Of a DNA stretch of 14,690 bases, positions 1-6,568 are shown one piece after another. The stretch's first letter is position 1, and every line of letters starts with the position of its first letter. A program made the translations under genes and the position numbers. The notes beneath the pieces were generated by a model. The model saw nothing but the letters and a program-made list of their open reading frames with translations, did not search any database and had not been told where the DNA came from. The stretch spans positions 1 through 14,690 of the forward strand of contig DHGD01000157.1 of NCBI GenBank assembly GCA_002402575.1, written 5' to 3'. Source of the DNA: Syntrophomonas sp. UBA4807 (GTDB lineage Bacteria; Bacillota; Syntrophomonadia; Syntrophomonadales; Syntrophomonadaceae).

Positions 1-85
1 CCATAATTACTTTGCGGGGCCTCCATGCTTACAGTTATTCTATACGAAAACCGTAACGGTATGAGCATAGCTTGGCATCCCCTGC

Positions 86-102
86 CGTCCTATTCCTGGA
101 CG
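86..102 (-). terminator. weak hairpin after corA
   Basis: A perfect 5-bp stem (CGTCC with GGACG, 7-base loop) lies 11 bases past the corA stop on the minus strand. No U-run follows, so it is at best a weak terminator or an mRNA-stabilising 3' hairpin. Nothing else is recognisable between position 1 and the corA stop. Confidence 0.25.
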
Positions 103-112
103 CTCTTTAAAT

Positions 113-1120
113 TTACAGCCAGTTCTTGCGGCGATAGAACATCAGCAAACCTGCCGTGACCGCTATCATTAGGATCCACACCCCCGGGTAGCCGAAACGA
201 TGCCCCAGTTCGGGCATATAAGTGAAGTTCATGCCATACACGCTGGTAATAAAGGTGAGAGGGATGAAAATGGTCGAAATCACCGTCAGCACTTTGATGA
301 CCTCGTTCATCTCGTTGTTGGCCAAGGATAGGTAGGACTCCAGAATGCTGGCGGTAATCTGACGATAGGCCTCGGTGCTGTGCAGTTGCTGCAGAGTGTG
401 GTCATAGCAGTCACGCAGATAGACCAGGGTACTTTCTTTGATCAACGCTATTTCTCCGGTGCGCATGTCCTCGATGACCTCCTGTGCTCCGGTGATGTCA
501 CGCTCCAGCGCCCACAGCCGCACCCTGAGGTGATGCAGTTTTGATGCCATGGCATCCCGGGTGATCGAGAAAATCTGATCCTCAATCTCAAAAACCTCTT
601 TGCCCACCTGCTCCAGCGCTGGAAATACGCTGTCAATAATGCGGTCGCATAGGCTGTAACAGAGGAAATCGCTGCCCATTTTGCGCAGGTTACTGTTGCC
701 ATGCTTTAACATTTCCTGCACCGGCGCAAACAGCCCCTTGTCGTCGGGCATTAGAGTAATCACATAATCACCGCCCACGAACATATTGACCTCCAGTCGC
801 TGCTGAGTTTCAGCGTCCAGGGCATAAAGGGACAAAAACAGGTATTCATCATAGGTTTCCAATTTGCTGCGTTGGCCGGAATGGATGACGTCTTCAATGG
901 ACAGAGGATGAAGGTTATAATGTGCCGCCAGTTGATCGAGGAAGTCAGAATCGGGGGGACCGCTGCTATGTATCCAGGTAACGCCCGGGTCTTGCGACTG
1001 CCAAACGCTGTAAAGGCTGGTGCCAGACTGAACCGCGATGGCATCCGGGCTGTATTGAAAAACGGTGATCTGTGCGGCTTGCTCAGGGATATGCTCGTTT
1101 GAGTGTGTGGTTGTCGGCAC
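113..1120 (-). CDS. corA: CorA family Mg2+/divalent cation transporter
   Basis: Membrane channel for Mg2+ (and often Co2+ or Ni2+) uptake; the family works as a homopentamer. The 335-residue length is normal. The long N-terminal part is soluble and alpha/beta, followed by a long helical stalk (about residues 165-275). Two membrane helices close the protein: TM1 (about 277-296) ends in the family signature YGMNF, with Gly296-Met297-Asn298, and TM2 (about 311-330) ends in the basic tail RRKNWL. The acidic and aromatic loop between them (TYMPELGHRFGYP) is typical. The start is GTG at 1118-1120, with AGGTGG 5 bases upstream; an overlapping longer frame (to 1164) is out of frame with the CorA protein. 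A TATAAT box lies 45 bases upstream. It is the last gene of the left minus-strand group and is separated from the DUF2600 gene by a structured 308-base gap, so it is probably transcribed on its own. Family assignment is firm; ion specificity is not visible. Confidence 0.95.
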   Translation of the reverse strand: MPTTTHSNEHIPEQAAQITVFQYSPDAIAVQSGTSLYSVWQSQDPGVTWIHSSGPPDSDFLDQLAAHYNLHPLSIEDVIHSGQRSKLETYDEYLFLSLYALDAETQQRLEVNMFVGGDYVITLMPDDKGLFAPVQEMLKHGNSNLRKMGSDFLCYSLCDRIIDSVFPALEQVGKEVFEIEDQIFSITRDAMASKLHHLRVRLWALERDITGAQEVIEDMRTGEIALIKESTLVYLRDCYDHTLQQLHSTEAYRQITASILESYLSLANNEMNEVIKVLTVISTIFIPLTFITSVYGMNFTYMPELGHRFGYPGVWILMIAVTAGLLMFYRRKNWL

Positions 1121-1164
1121 CGCTCCACCTGCTTCCTGCTGGATAAAGAACCTATACTCCCCAT

Positions 1165-1193
1165 ATTATAGCCCAGCCCAGGCCCTTTGAGAA
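1165..1193 (-). promoter_or_regulatory. candidate corA promoter
   Basis: On the minus strand a perfect TATAAT (1165-1170) lies 17 bases from TTCTCA (1188-1193), which matches TTGACA at 4 of 6 positions. The corA GTG is 45 bases downstream of the -10 box, a normal leader length. The -35 element falls in the loop region of a strong inverted repeat (1175-1206). Confidence 0.45.
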
Positions 1194-1206
1194 GAGGGCC
1201 CGGGCT
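1175..1206 (-). repeat. 12-bp inverted repeat (hairpin) upstream of corA
   Basis: Arms 1175-1186 and 1195-1206 pair over 12 positions with an 8-base loop. The single non-Watson-Crick position (1180/1201) is a U-G pair on the minus strand but A-C on the plus strand, so a minus-strand RNA hairpin is favoured. No U-run follows; the corA -10 box does. It could terminate or attenuate readthrough from the DUF2600 gene, or act at DNA level. Its 1204-1206 end overlaps a GCTGCC that can also pair with the 5' arm of the neighbouring candidate ncRNA. Confidence 0.5.
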
Positions 1207-1224
1207 GCCTCTTCTCCCGGCCCG

Positions 1225-1376
1225 TGGCAGCGGCTGCTCCTGTGAAGCAAAAGGGGGTAAAGGCGACTAACAGGTGACCCCAAGTCGCTCTCTTACGAGA
1301 GGCCCATTCCAGTCTGGGCTTCGGCGGTCAATATAGTAAGACCGAACCTTTTGCGGAATCGGTGCAGCTGCTGCCA
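1225..1376 (+). ncRNA. candidate structured non-coding RNA, unknown family
   Basis: Read directly from the sequence: 1225-1254 pairs with 1347-1376 in one collinear, bulge-free helix. Its outer part, P1 (1225-1240 with 1361-1376), has 14 Watson-Crick pairs, one G-U and one U-U mismatch. Then comes a symmetric 6x6 internal loop (1241-1246 / 1355-1360) with consecutive G-A, A-G and A-G oppositions. The inner part, P2 (1247-1254 with 1347-1354), has 8 perfect pairs. The enclosed 92 bases hold four tandem hairpins: H1 GCGACT/AGTCGC (1263-1268/1283-1288), H2 CTCTC/GAGAG with loop UUAC (1288-1301), H3 GCCCA/TGGGC (1302-1306/1315-1319) and H4 CGGTC/GACCG (1325-1329/1340-1344). GGGT at 1255-1258 can pair with ACCC in the H1 loop (1277-1280) as a pseudoknot. 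All four G-U pairs (1232/1369, 1242/1359, 1262/1289, 1301/1320) exist only on the plus strand. No convincing promoter is visible. It does not match the M-box, T-box, cobalamin, lysine, 6S, SRP, tmRNA or RNase P features I checked. Confidence 0.6.
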
Positions 1377-1381
1377 AATCC

Positions 1382-1407
1382 AAACACCAGACCCGTGCCG
1401 GTGTTTT
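1382..1407 (+). terminator. possible terminator of the candidate ncRNA
   Basis: AAACACC (1382-1388) pairs with GGTGTTT (1400-1406) around an 11-base loop, and the 3' arm runs into UUUUGACUU. It starts 5 bases after the outer stem of the candidate RNA. The U-run is short and partly inside the stem. The region also lies 22 to 47 bases past the DUF2600 stop, so it could serve the minus strand instead, where CCAACACCAG (minus-strand sense) offers a competing pairing. Confidence 0.3.
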
Positions 1408-1428
1408 GACTTACTGGTGTTGGCCAGA

Positions 1429-2526
1429 CTATAGCACTTTGCGGACCATGCGGCAGATGCGGCGGGTGTTTGCCGCCCTCTGCCCGGAGCAGTTCAGGAG
1501 CGTTTGAGCCATTTCTTCATAACCCTGGGCGGCTATTTTAGGGTCAGACAGGTAAAGCCCCAAAAGTCCCTCCACCACCGTGGTGTGAAAGGCCGGATTG
1601 GGCATGCTGGCGGCGCAGTCGTGGGCCTGGCAGATGAAGAATTTCAATCGTGCGATCATGTCGGCCTCATCGCGGTAGTAGAAAGTAAAGTTCAAATCCC
1701 CGCCCTGACGGTCTTCGTCGCGGTCGATAAAATAGTCCAACAGGATGTGCAGCCCTGAAATCCAGGGGAAATAGGCTTGCCAGCTGCGGTGCATGCTGGC
1801 GTCATCCAGTTCTTCCCGGCAGGCCAGGCCTAACAGCGCAAAAATGCCCAGAGTCGAGCCGGTGGCGGCGGCAAATTCCTGCCAGCGCACCCCCGGGTAA
1901 CGGGCTGCCTGCTGGTTGGACCAGCTTACCAATTGATCTTCACGGACCTCGTAATCAAGGTGCTTGCGCACCTGCAATTCACTGTACCAGTTAGCCAGCC
2001 TCCACAGCCTTTGCTGCACCTTCCAGTAATTAGGCAGCATTTCAATCTGCGCCTGGCACTCCGCTACCAACTTATTGATGTAGCCGCCATCTCGTTTGCA
2101 GGGATAGTAAAGGTAGTAGTCCTCACAGGCGCTGCCAGGGGTGAGTGCGGTTAGGAGGCTGTTGTGCAGGAAGCGGAATGCCTGGCCGTCAGTGCTGCCG
2201 GCCCGATCGCAAAGGTTGTCGAGGTAATCGCACAGCGTCTGATAAGCCACGATAATTCGCAACAGGGTCTTTTCATGTCCAGGGGAGAGACTGGCGAATA
2301 CCGCCCCGCCCTGACAGTGGAAGGCCTTGTGTTTCAGGCTGGCCAATGCCATCTGCCGCAGCACCGGGTCGGGACAGCGGGCGGCCTCAATTCTCCATTC
2401 ACCCAAAAGGCGCTGCACCCGGGGCAATATGACCAGGATGTGGTGCAAAAGCAGCGAGGATTGCCCCGGAGCCGGCTTGCGGCGGGGGCGTACAGTTGTT
2501 GATTGGGGTGCAATTCTGGCAGTCAA
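1429..2526 (-). CDS. ytpB: DUF2600 (YtpB-type) tetraprenyl-beta-curcumene synthase-like terpene synthase
   Basis: The family's characterised member, Bacillus YtpB, converts the C35 substrate heptaprenyl diphosphate into the acyclic-tailed sesquarterpene tetraprenyl-beta-curcumene, using divalent metal. The 365-residue protein is mainly helical. Typical blocks are HKAFHCQGGAVFASL (about 66-80), an Asp-rich stretch DYLDNLCD (Asp100, Asp103, Asp107) and a second acidic site DYFIDRDED (Asp264-Asp272) followed by GGDLNF; both sites are likely Mg2+ ligands. The reading frame begins with TTG at 2524-2526, only 2 bases after the stop of the upstream prenyl synthase, so translational coupling is likely. 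The first 25 or so residues (Arg/Pro-rich) are not family-like, and a later TTG near residue 27 is an alternative without a clear ribosome binding site. The neighbour plausibly makes its substrate. The product is inferred from the family and the gene pairing; cyclisation specificity cannot be read from sequence. Confidence 0.85.
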   Translation of the reverse strand: MTARIAPQSTTVRPRRKPAPGQSSLLLHHILVILPRVQRLLGEWRIEAARCPDPVLRQMALASLKHKAFHCQGGAVFASLSPGHEKTLLRIIVAYQTLCDYLDNLCDRAGSTDGQAFRFLHNSLLTALTPGSACEDYYLYYPCKRDGGYINKLVAECQAQIEMLPNYWKVQQRLWRLANWYSELQVRKHLDYEVREDQLVSWSNQQAARYPGVRWQEFAAATGSTLGIFALLGLACREELDDASMHRSWQAYFPWISGLHILLDYFIDRDEDRQGGDLNFTFYYRDEADMIARLKFFICQAHDCAASMPNPAFHTTVVEGLLGLYLSDPKIAAQGYEEMAQTLLNCSGQRAANTRRICRMVRKVL

Positions 2527-2528
2527 TG

Positions 2529-3470
2529 TTAGGCCCGCCTTTCCATCACAGGATAAAAGTGCCCCAATACCGGGCTATAGGCTTCTATGAATCCCATGCC
2601 GGTATTTTTAAGCGCATCCAAACTCTCCCCGGGTGGCAGTTCTTGCAGATGTTTTATGCCTCGCTCCAGGAAAGCGGCGGCATGCTCGACAGCCGCGCTC
2701 ACCGAGCCGCTTTCTCTGACTATGGTTATTATCTCTCCCAAGCTGGCGGAGATGCTGTTGCGCCGTTCCAAAAGACCGCGCAGACGCGCCCCGTGCAACC
2801 CATCGGCCAGTGCCAGAATGACCGGCAGGGTGATGTTGCCCTGAGTGATGTCATTGCCCACCGGCTTGCCCAGGATCTGGCTGTCTGCTACCAGATCCAT
2901 GACATCGTCGATGATTTGATAGGCATAGCCCAGACACAGCCCAAACTGTTCCAGATGCTTGGCCTGCTGCGGGGAAGCCTCGCTGGCCAGGGCACCGGCT
3001 TTGCAGCTGGCAGCGAACAGACAGGCGGTCTTGCGATAAGTCTTATCGAAATACTGGTCAATGCTCACATTTACATCGTAGGACATTCCCAGTTGGATGA
3101 TTTCTCCTGAGCACATCACCTGTATGGTATGAGTGATATCTTCCATGACTTGCATCTGCTGATGGCGGTTGATGAGATTGAAGGCTGCGGCAAACAGGAA
3201 ATCGCCGGCCAGCACGCTGGTCTGGTTGCCGAAATGGGTATTCAGGCTGTCCCGGCCGCGCCGCAAAGGGGACTGGTCGATGATATCGTCATGTACCAGC
3301 GAGGCCAGATGAATTAATTCCACCGCGGTTGCGATGTCGCGCACCACGATAGGGTCGTGCGGATTGAGGGCCGCAGTGTGGCACACCAGGCGCGGGCGCA
3401 GCATTTTGCCGCTGTCCTCCAAAAGATAGCTCATTACTGCATCCACACGGGGATTGCCGGTGCTGGTCAC
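2529..3470 (-). CDS. polyprenyl diphosphate synthase (long-chain trans-isoprenyl transferase)
   Basis: Condenses isopentenyl diphosphate onto an allylic primer to make a long all-trans prenyl diphosphate. As read from the GTG at 3468-3470 it has 313 residues with GKMLRPR (21-27), the first Asp-rich motif DDIID (61-65), GD (89-90), the second motif DDVMD (188-192) and GKPVGNDITQGNITLPV (201-217). The fifth residue before the first motif is a small Ala, which in this family goes with long products. It resembles HepT, component II of heptaprenyl diphosphate synthase; no HepS partner is in the window. The N-terminus is a problem: there are only 20 residues before GKMLRPR where relatives have about 40. 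The GTG has no good ribosome binding site, and the frame stays open upstream for 38 codons (to a TAG at 3585-3587) with family-like residues (NRLRQV) but no ATG, GTG or TTG. A rare start codon, or a frameshift or assembly error, is possible. Its stop is 2 bases before the DUF2600 start. Confidence 0.88.
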   Translation of the reverse strand: MTSTGNPRVDAVMSYLLEDSGKMLRPRLVCHTAALNPHDPIVVRDIATAVELIHLASLVHDDIIDQSPLRRGRDSLNTHFGNQTSVLAGDFLFAAAFNLINRHQQMQVMEDITHTIQVMCSGEIIQLGMSYDVNVSIDQYFDKTYRKTACLFAASCKAGALASEASPQQAKHLEQFGLCLGYAYQIIDDVMDLVADSQILGKPVGNDITQGNITLPVILALADGLHGARLRGLLERRNSISASLGEIITIVRESGSVSAAVEHAAAFLERGIKHLQELPPGESLDALKNTGMGFIEAYSPVLGHFYPVMERRA

Positions 3471-3686
3471 CTGGCGGAGGCGGTTTATTATAATTTCATC
3501 CGGAAACGGTGCCGGTTTTATAGCAGTTGGCTGTGCTATGATAAAGACTTCCCTTCCGATAGATTCTGTATGGTCTAGTATCCCCTAACACATACAAAAT
3601 ATACCATTCAGGGAAATTACCAAGATCAAGCCGAAGGCAAAGGGGACTATTCTGTCGCGCCCTCGTCTCCTTAACTCACGGTATTA
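3471..3686. other. gap between gatD and prenyl synthase
   Basis: 216 bases. The left half (3471-3584) is open in the prenyl synthase frame and may encode its missing N-terminus. A perfect 6-bp inverted repeat, ATAGCA/TGCTAT, lies inside it near 3521-3540. I see no clear terminator after gatD and no convincing promoter. Confidence 0.4.
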
Positions 3687-4424
3687 TTATGAATTGAGGA
3701 TTTTGTATTTGACCTGCTGATGGGCAAAAGTCTCGATGGCGTCGTACAGCGGGGTGATGTTGGCGTCCATTCCGCGCCGGACGGCCATGGCCTTGATGAA
3801 GAAGTCGGCCACAACAGGGTTCTTGGGCAGCAGCGGACCGTGCAGATAGGTGCCTATGAGGTTGCGGTATTTAATGCCCTCGAATCCGTCCTGGCCGTTA
3901 TTGCCGTATCCTTTGAGCACCCGGCCAAAGGGCTTTAAACGCGCATCATTGAGAAAGGTGCGCCCGCCATGGTTTTCAAAACCCACCACTGTGGTCGTCT
4001 GCCCCCCCAATTCAGTCTCCACAAGGATATTGCCGATAAGGCGGGGCTGTGAGCCTTGAGTGGTGAAATCGAAAAAGCCCAGCCCCCGCAGTCTCTGCCC
4101 ATCGGCGGAAATATAAGCCTGGCCCAGGAGTTGGTAGGCGCCGCAGATGCATAACACCGGTAAGTCCGTTTCGATGGCCTGACGAAACTCCTCCGCCCGC
4201 TTGATAAGATCCGCATACACCAGCCCCTGCTCACGGTCGGAGCCGCCTCCCATGAAAACCATATCAATAGCTGCGAAATCGATGCTCTGCCCCAGGCCCA
4301 CGTTTTGTATCCGGCACTCTTGGCCGCGCCACTCCAGGCGTTTCTGGAGGCAGATAAGGTTGCCCCGGTCGCCGTACAAATTCATCAGGTCTGGATATAG
4401 ATGGGCTATGTTAAATTGGGCCAC
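3687..4424 (-). CDS. gatD: GatD, glutamine amidotransferase subunit of lipid II isoglutaminyl synthase
   Basis: Releases ammonia from glutamine for MurT, which amidates the alpha-carboxyl of D-Glu in the lipid II stem peptide; acts in the cytoplasm at the membrane. The 245 residues form a class I (CobB/CobQ-type) amidotransferase domain: GGGSDREQ (59-66), the nucleophile elbow CICGAYQLLG with Cys94, QPRLIGN with Arg128 (glutamine-binding in Staphylococcus aureus GatD), GFENHGG (148-154) and GTYLHGP with catalytic His195. Length and residue numbering match the staphylococcal enzyme closely. The start is GTG at 4422-4424 with a strong GGAGGAG 6 bases upstream. It is unusual that a 351-base gap separates it from murT, since the two genes commonly overlap or abut. 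Confidence 0.93.
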   Translation of the reverse strand: MAQFNIAHLYPDLMNLYGDRGNLICLQKRLEWRGQECRIQNVGLGQSIDFAAIDMVFMGGGSDREQGLVYADLIKRAEEFRQAIETDLPVLCICGAYQLLGQAYISADGQRLRGLGFFDFTTQGSQPRLIGNILVETELGGQTTTVVGFENHGGRTFLNDARLKPFGRVLKGYGNNGQDGFEGIKYRNLIGTYLHGPLLPKNPVVADFFIKAMAVRRGMDANITPLYDAIETFAHQQVKYKILNS

Positions 4425-4775
4425 AGGTTTACTCCTCCATTAAAGTTTGCTAATGCCCACTTATGGTCGAATATTGGCGTTATTTGAACGGGGGCGGTGC
4501 CACCAGCACCGATTTAGGTCCCTCAGGTGCTGCCGCTCTGCACCCTGGCGGCAGGTCGTCAGCTTCATGTCCCCGTTATCCTATACGACTTGCGATTAGA
4601 AAACTTGCGCGCTGTTTGCAACTCATTCTGCGCAATGTTCGTTCCGGGGCCATACCGGCGGCTCTGTTTTGCTCCGGCCAAATTCTGAGCGCCGCAATTA
4701 AGATACCATACCCGTTCTCCGAATCGCCTGATCCAGGTCAAAGAACCGATCCCATGCCTGTCCATGCCTTGCGGG
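4425..4775. other. 351-base gap between murT and gatD, hairpin-rich
   Basis: No credible gene: the frames crossing it on either strand are low-complexity Arg/Ser/Pro-rich extensions that overlap murT antisense or out of frame. It holds several inverted repeats: CGGTGC/GCACCG (4495-4511), CTGCCGC/GCGGCAG (4530-4554), GTCGT/ACGAC (4555-4589), TTGCGC/GCGCAA (4605-4635) and CCGGGGC/GCTCCGG (4644-4677, one G-U valid on the plus strand). GAACGGG (4486-4492) pairs with CCCGTTC (4711-4717) around all of them. The gatD ribosome binding site is at the left end. No U-rich terminator was found. Confidence 0.4.
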
Positions 4776-6164
4776 TCAGGATTTGCCGTAAATCCGCTCC
4801 CCGGGGATGGCGGAAGGTGCCGGGTCACCCTGCAGGCGCAAAAGTATCTTGCGGCACTTGAACAAGGCGGTATAGGTAGAGAGGATATAACTAACCTTGC
4901 CCGGTCCGCCCAAGGCCTTCTGTATCCCCGAGTCCAAGTCGCTCTCAATCTGTATCAAGTCAGTTGCCACCCCGGCGTATTTCAACCTTACCGCCATGTC
5001 TCCGCTGCGCAGCCCGGAGCATACCAACATACATAACTCCGCTTCAGCGGAAGATAAGGGCTCCAGCTCCGCATCCCAGATCCAGGAAATATCACGTCCG
5101 TCGGCAGCATTGTCATTTAAGGCCAAAAACAGGTTTTTAGGGCGACGGTCGTTCAACAAGGCCTGCAGGCTCTGGTCGAAGCCGGTGGGGTTCTTGACCA
5201 ATATCAAGGTGGCCTCCTTGATTCCCACGGTGAATCGTTCCATGCGTCCCGCCTGGGGCTGGAAGCGGGCGATGGCTTCCTTGATGACGGCGTCAGCAAT
5301 ACCCATCCCTTTGGTAATCGCCACTGCCGCCAGTATGTTGTAGGCGTTGTAAAAGCCCTGATAAGGACTGTTTACCTCAATATCATTAACCTTCATGACG
5401 ATTTCGTGGCCAAGTTGCAGGTCGCTCCCCAAATAGTCGGGAGCAGGGTTGGAATTACCGCAGTGGGGACAGCGGTAAGCACCCAGCTGGGCAAAATGGA
5501 AGCGCCGGTACTCGATCTCCTCGCCGCACAGCATGCAGTAGCGCCCCTCACGGCTGTCCTGCTGGGCCTCATGGTCGTAAGCGGTTGCCGCGAAGCCGTA
5601 ATAGCTGCAGGGCAGTCCGGTGTCCCGAGGCAGCGCGCTCATCAGGGGATCATCGGCATTGAGCCACAGGCGTATGTCCCGCCCTCTGACCCCCTCGCTA
5701 ATGAGACGGATGGTGCGGTCCAGCTCGCCGTAACGATCCAGTTGGTCGCGAAAAAAGTTGGTTATGAGCAGCTGACCGGCATTTACCTCATTAAGCAAAG
5801 GAGCCACATTAGCCTCATCGGTCTCCAACAGGGCGTAATCCCAGTGGCGGCTGGCCTTTAGGCTGCTGGCGGCGATAAAGGCAGTGGTGATGCCGTTTAA
5901 CATATTGGCCCCGGCCTGGTTGTGCACCACGCTGTTGCCGTTGGCACCGAGGATCTGGGCGATCATATTGCTGGTGGTGGTTTTGCCATTGGTGCCGGTG
6001 ATGATAATCACCTCACCCGTCACCCGGGCGGCCAGTTTTTTGAGAATACCGGGGTCCAGCCAGCGCGCCACCCGCCCGGCCAGGACTGTGCCCTGGTTTC
6101 CGAAGCGGCGGCTGATGTTTATGATAATTTTGGCGGCTGCTATGGCAATAATTGTTCGCAGCAT
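4776..6164 (-). CDS. murT: MurT, Mur ligase-like subunit of lipid II isoglutaminyl synthase
   Basis: ATP-dependent subunit that activates D-Glu of lipid II and couples it to ammonia delivered by GatD. The 462 residues begin with a short hydrophobic stretch (LRTIIAIAAAKIIINI), then a Mur ligase central domain with the P-loop GTNGKTTTSN (57-66). A Cys4 zinc ribbon is inserted (Cys210, Cys213, Cys232, Cys235), as in known MurT proteins. The C-terminal DUF1727 domain carries NPTGFDQSLQAL (325-336) and the acidic segment NDNAADGRDISWIWD (350-364), where the Asp thought to complete the GatD catalytic triad should lie (probably Asp355). The start is ATG at 6162-6164 with GGGAG 4 bases upstream. It is divergent from the chemoreceptor gene. 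The pairing with gatD makes the assignment firm. Confidence 0.94.
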   Translation of the reverse strand: MLRTIIAIAAAKIIINISRRFGNQGTVLAGRVARWLDPGILKKLAARVTGEVIIITGTNGKTTTSNMIAQILGANGNSVVHNQAGANMLNGITTAFIAASSLKASRHWDYALLETDEANVAPLLNEVNAGQLLITNFFRDQLDRYGELDRTIRLISEGVRGRDIRLWLNADDPLMSALPRDTGLPCSYYGFAATAYDHEAQQDSREGRYCMLCGEEIEYRRFHFAQLGAYRCPHCGNSNPAPDYLGSDLQLGHEIVMKVNDIEVNSPYQGFYNAYNILAAVAITKGMGIADAVIKEAIARFQPQAGRMERFTVGIKEATLILVKNPTGFDQSLQALLNDRRPKNLFLALNDNAADGRDISWIWDAELEPLSSAEAELCMLVCSGLRSGDMAVRLKYAGVATDLIQIESDLDSGIQKALGGPGKVSYILSTYTALFKCRKILLRLQGDPAPSAIPGERIYGKS

Positions 6165-6207
6165 GGCTCCCGTCCCATTGTCAGAAAATGCGGTTCAGCC
6201 CGTCTTA

Positions 6208-6245
6208 CGGCATATCGCAATAGAAACCGGTGTTAAAATATGCCG
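6208..6245. repeat. 8-bp inverted repeat in the murT leader
   Basis: CGGCATAT (6208-6215) and ATATGCCG (6238-6245) are perfect inverted copies with 22 bases between, about 45 to 80 bases upstream of the murT ATG. The arm centres are about 30 bp apart, close to three helical turns, which would suit a dimeric operator; a leader hairpin is the alternative. Confidence 0.4.
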
Positions 6246-6292
6246 AACGCGAGGCTGTCCATTAACACTTTAACATAAACCACGAGGGAACG

Positions 6293-6323
6293 AAACCGGG
6301 CTTAAGGCGCCGGGCTTCGGTTT
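6293..6323. repeat. hairpin with direct repeat
   Basis: AAACCG (6293-6298) and CGGTTT (6318-6323) form a 6-bp stem around two direct copies of CCGGGCTT (6296-6303, 6310-6317). It resembles a terminator stem but lies between divergent genes and lacks a clean U-run (ACTTTTACTT follows on the plus strand after 8 bases). Confidence 0.35.
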
Positions 6324-6368
6324 AACGTCACTTTTACTTAATGTCTAATGTTACCATTTTTATTTGAC

Positions 6369-6409
6369 GATAATTAAATAAGCATAACGCTTCAATTGTT
6401 CTAATTATC
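6369..6409. repeat. 8-bp AT-rich inverted repeat
   Basis: GATAATTA (6369-6376) and TAATTATC (6402-6409) are perfect inverted copies 25 bases apart, with a small AAGC/GCTT stem inside. Either an operator or part of the chemoreceptor leader structure. Confidence 0.35.
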
Positions 6410-6434
6410 AATTTGCATTTGGTTATTGTCCTAA

Positions 6435-6480
6435 ATGGCCTGATTACCTGAACAGATAAAGCGCTTCATTTATCGGCCAT
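6435..6480. repeat. 12-bp helix with 14-base bulge upstream of the chemoreceptor
   Basis: The 3' arm 6469-6480 (TTTATCGGCCAT) is fully complementary to GATAAA (6455-6460) plus ATGGCC (6435-6440), with 14 unpaired bases between the two 5' segments and an 8-base terminal loop. Twelve perfect pairs interrupted by one large bulge suggest a functional RNA or protein-binding element. Confidence 0.45.
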
Positions 6481-6534
6481 AATAGACGGTTCATCGATTG
6501 TAAAACGAGCGTTATAAATTTGAGGGAGGTAATA

Positions 6535-6568
6535 GCGACTTAATAGGGTGACGGTTGACCGCAGTCGC
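6535..6568. repeat. 6-bp stem with inner palindrome near the chemoreceptor promoter
   Basis: GCGACT (6535-6540) and AGTCGC (6563-6568) enclose a CGGTTGACCG palindromic core. The candidate -10 box at 6595-6600 follows 27 bases later, so an operator role is possible. Confidence 0.35.

Noticed and set aside
760..1164. 134-residue frame overlapping the corA 5' end
   Set aside because: Same strand but out of frame with CorA, whose homology covers the region; no domain in the alternative translation.
1200..1410. M-box Mg2+ riboswitch for corA
   Set aside because: The position would suit, and GGTGA and GCAGCTG elements occur, but their order and strand do not match the M-box consensus; the best fold is on the strand opposite to corA.
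4440..4520. T-box-like GGTGGCACCGC on the minus strand before gatD
   Set aside because: The core resembles the T-box antiterminator sequence, but no Stem I signature, no following terminator and no amino-acid gene are present; the match is explained by a simple CGGTGC/GCACCG hairpin.
4463..4948. Overlapping frames in the murT-gatD gap on both strands (132 and 127 residues)
   Set aside because: Arg/Ser/Pro-rich, partly overlapping the murT 3' end out of frame or antisense, and without ribosome binding sites or recognisable motifs.
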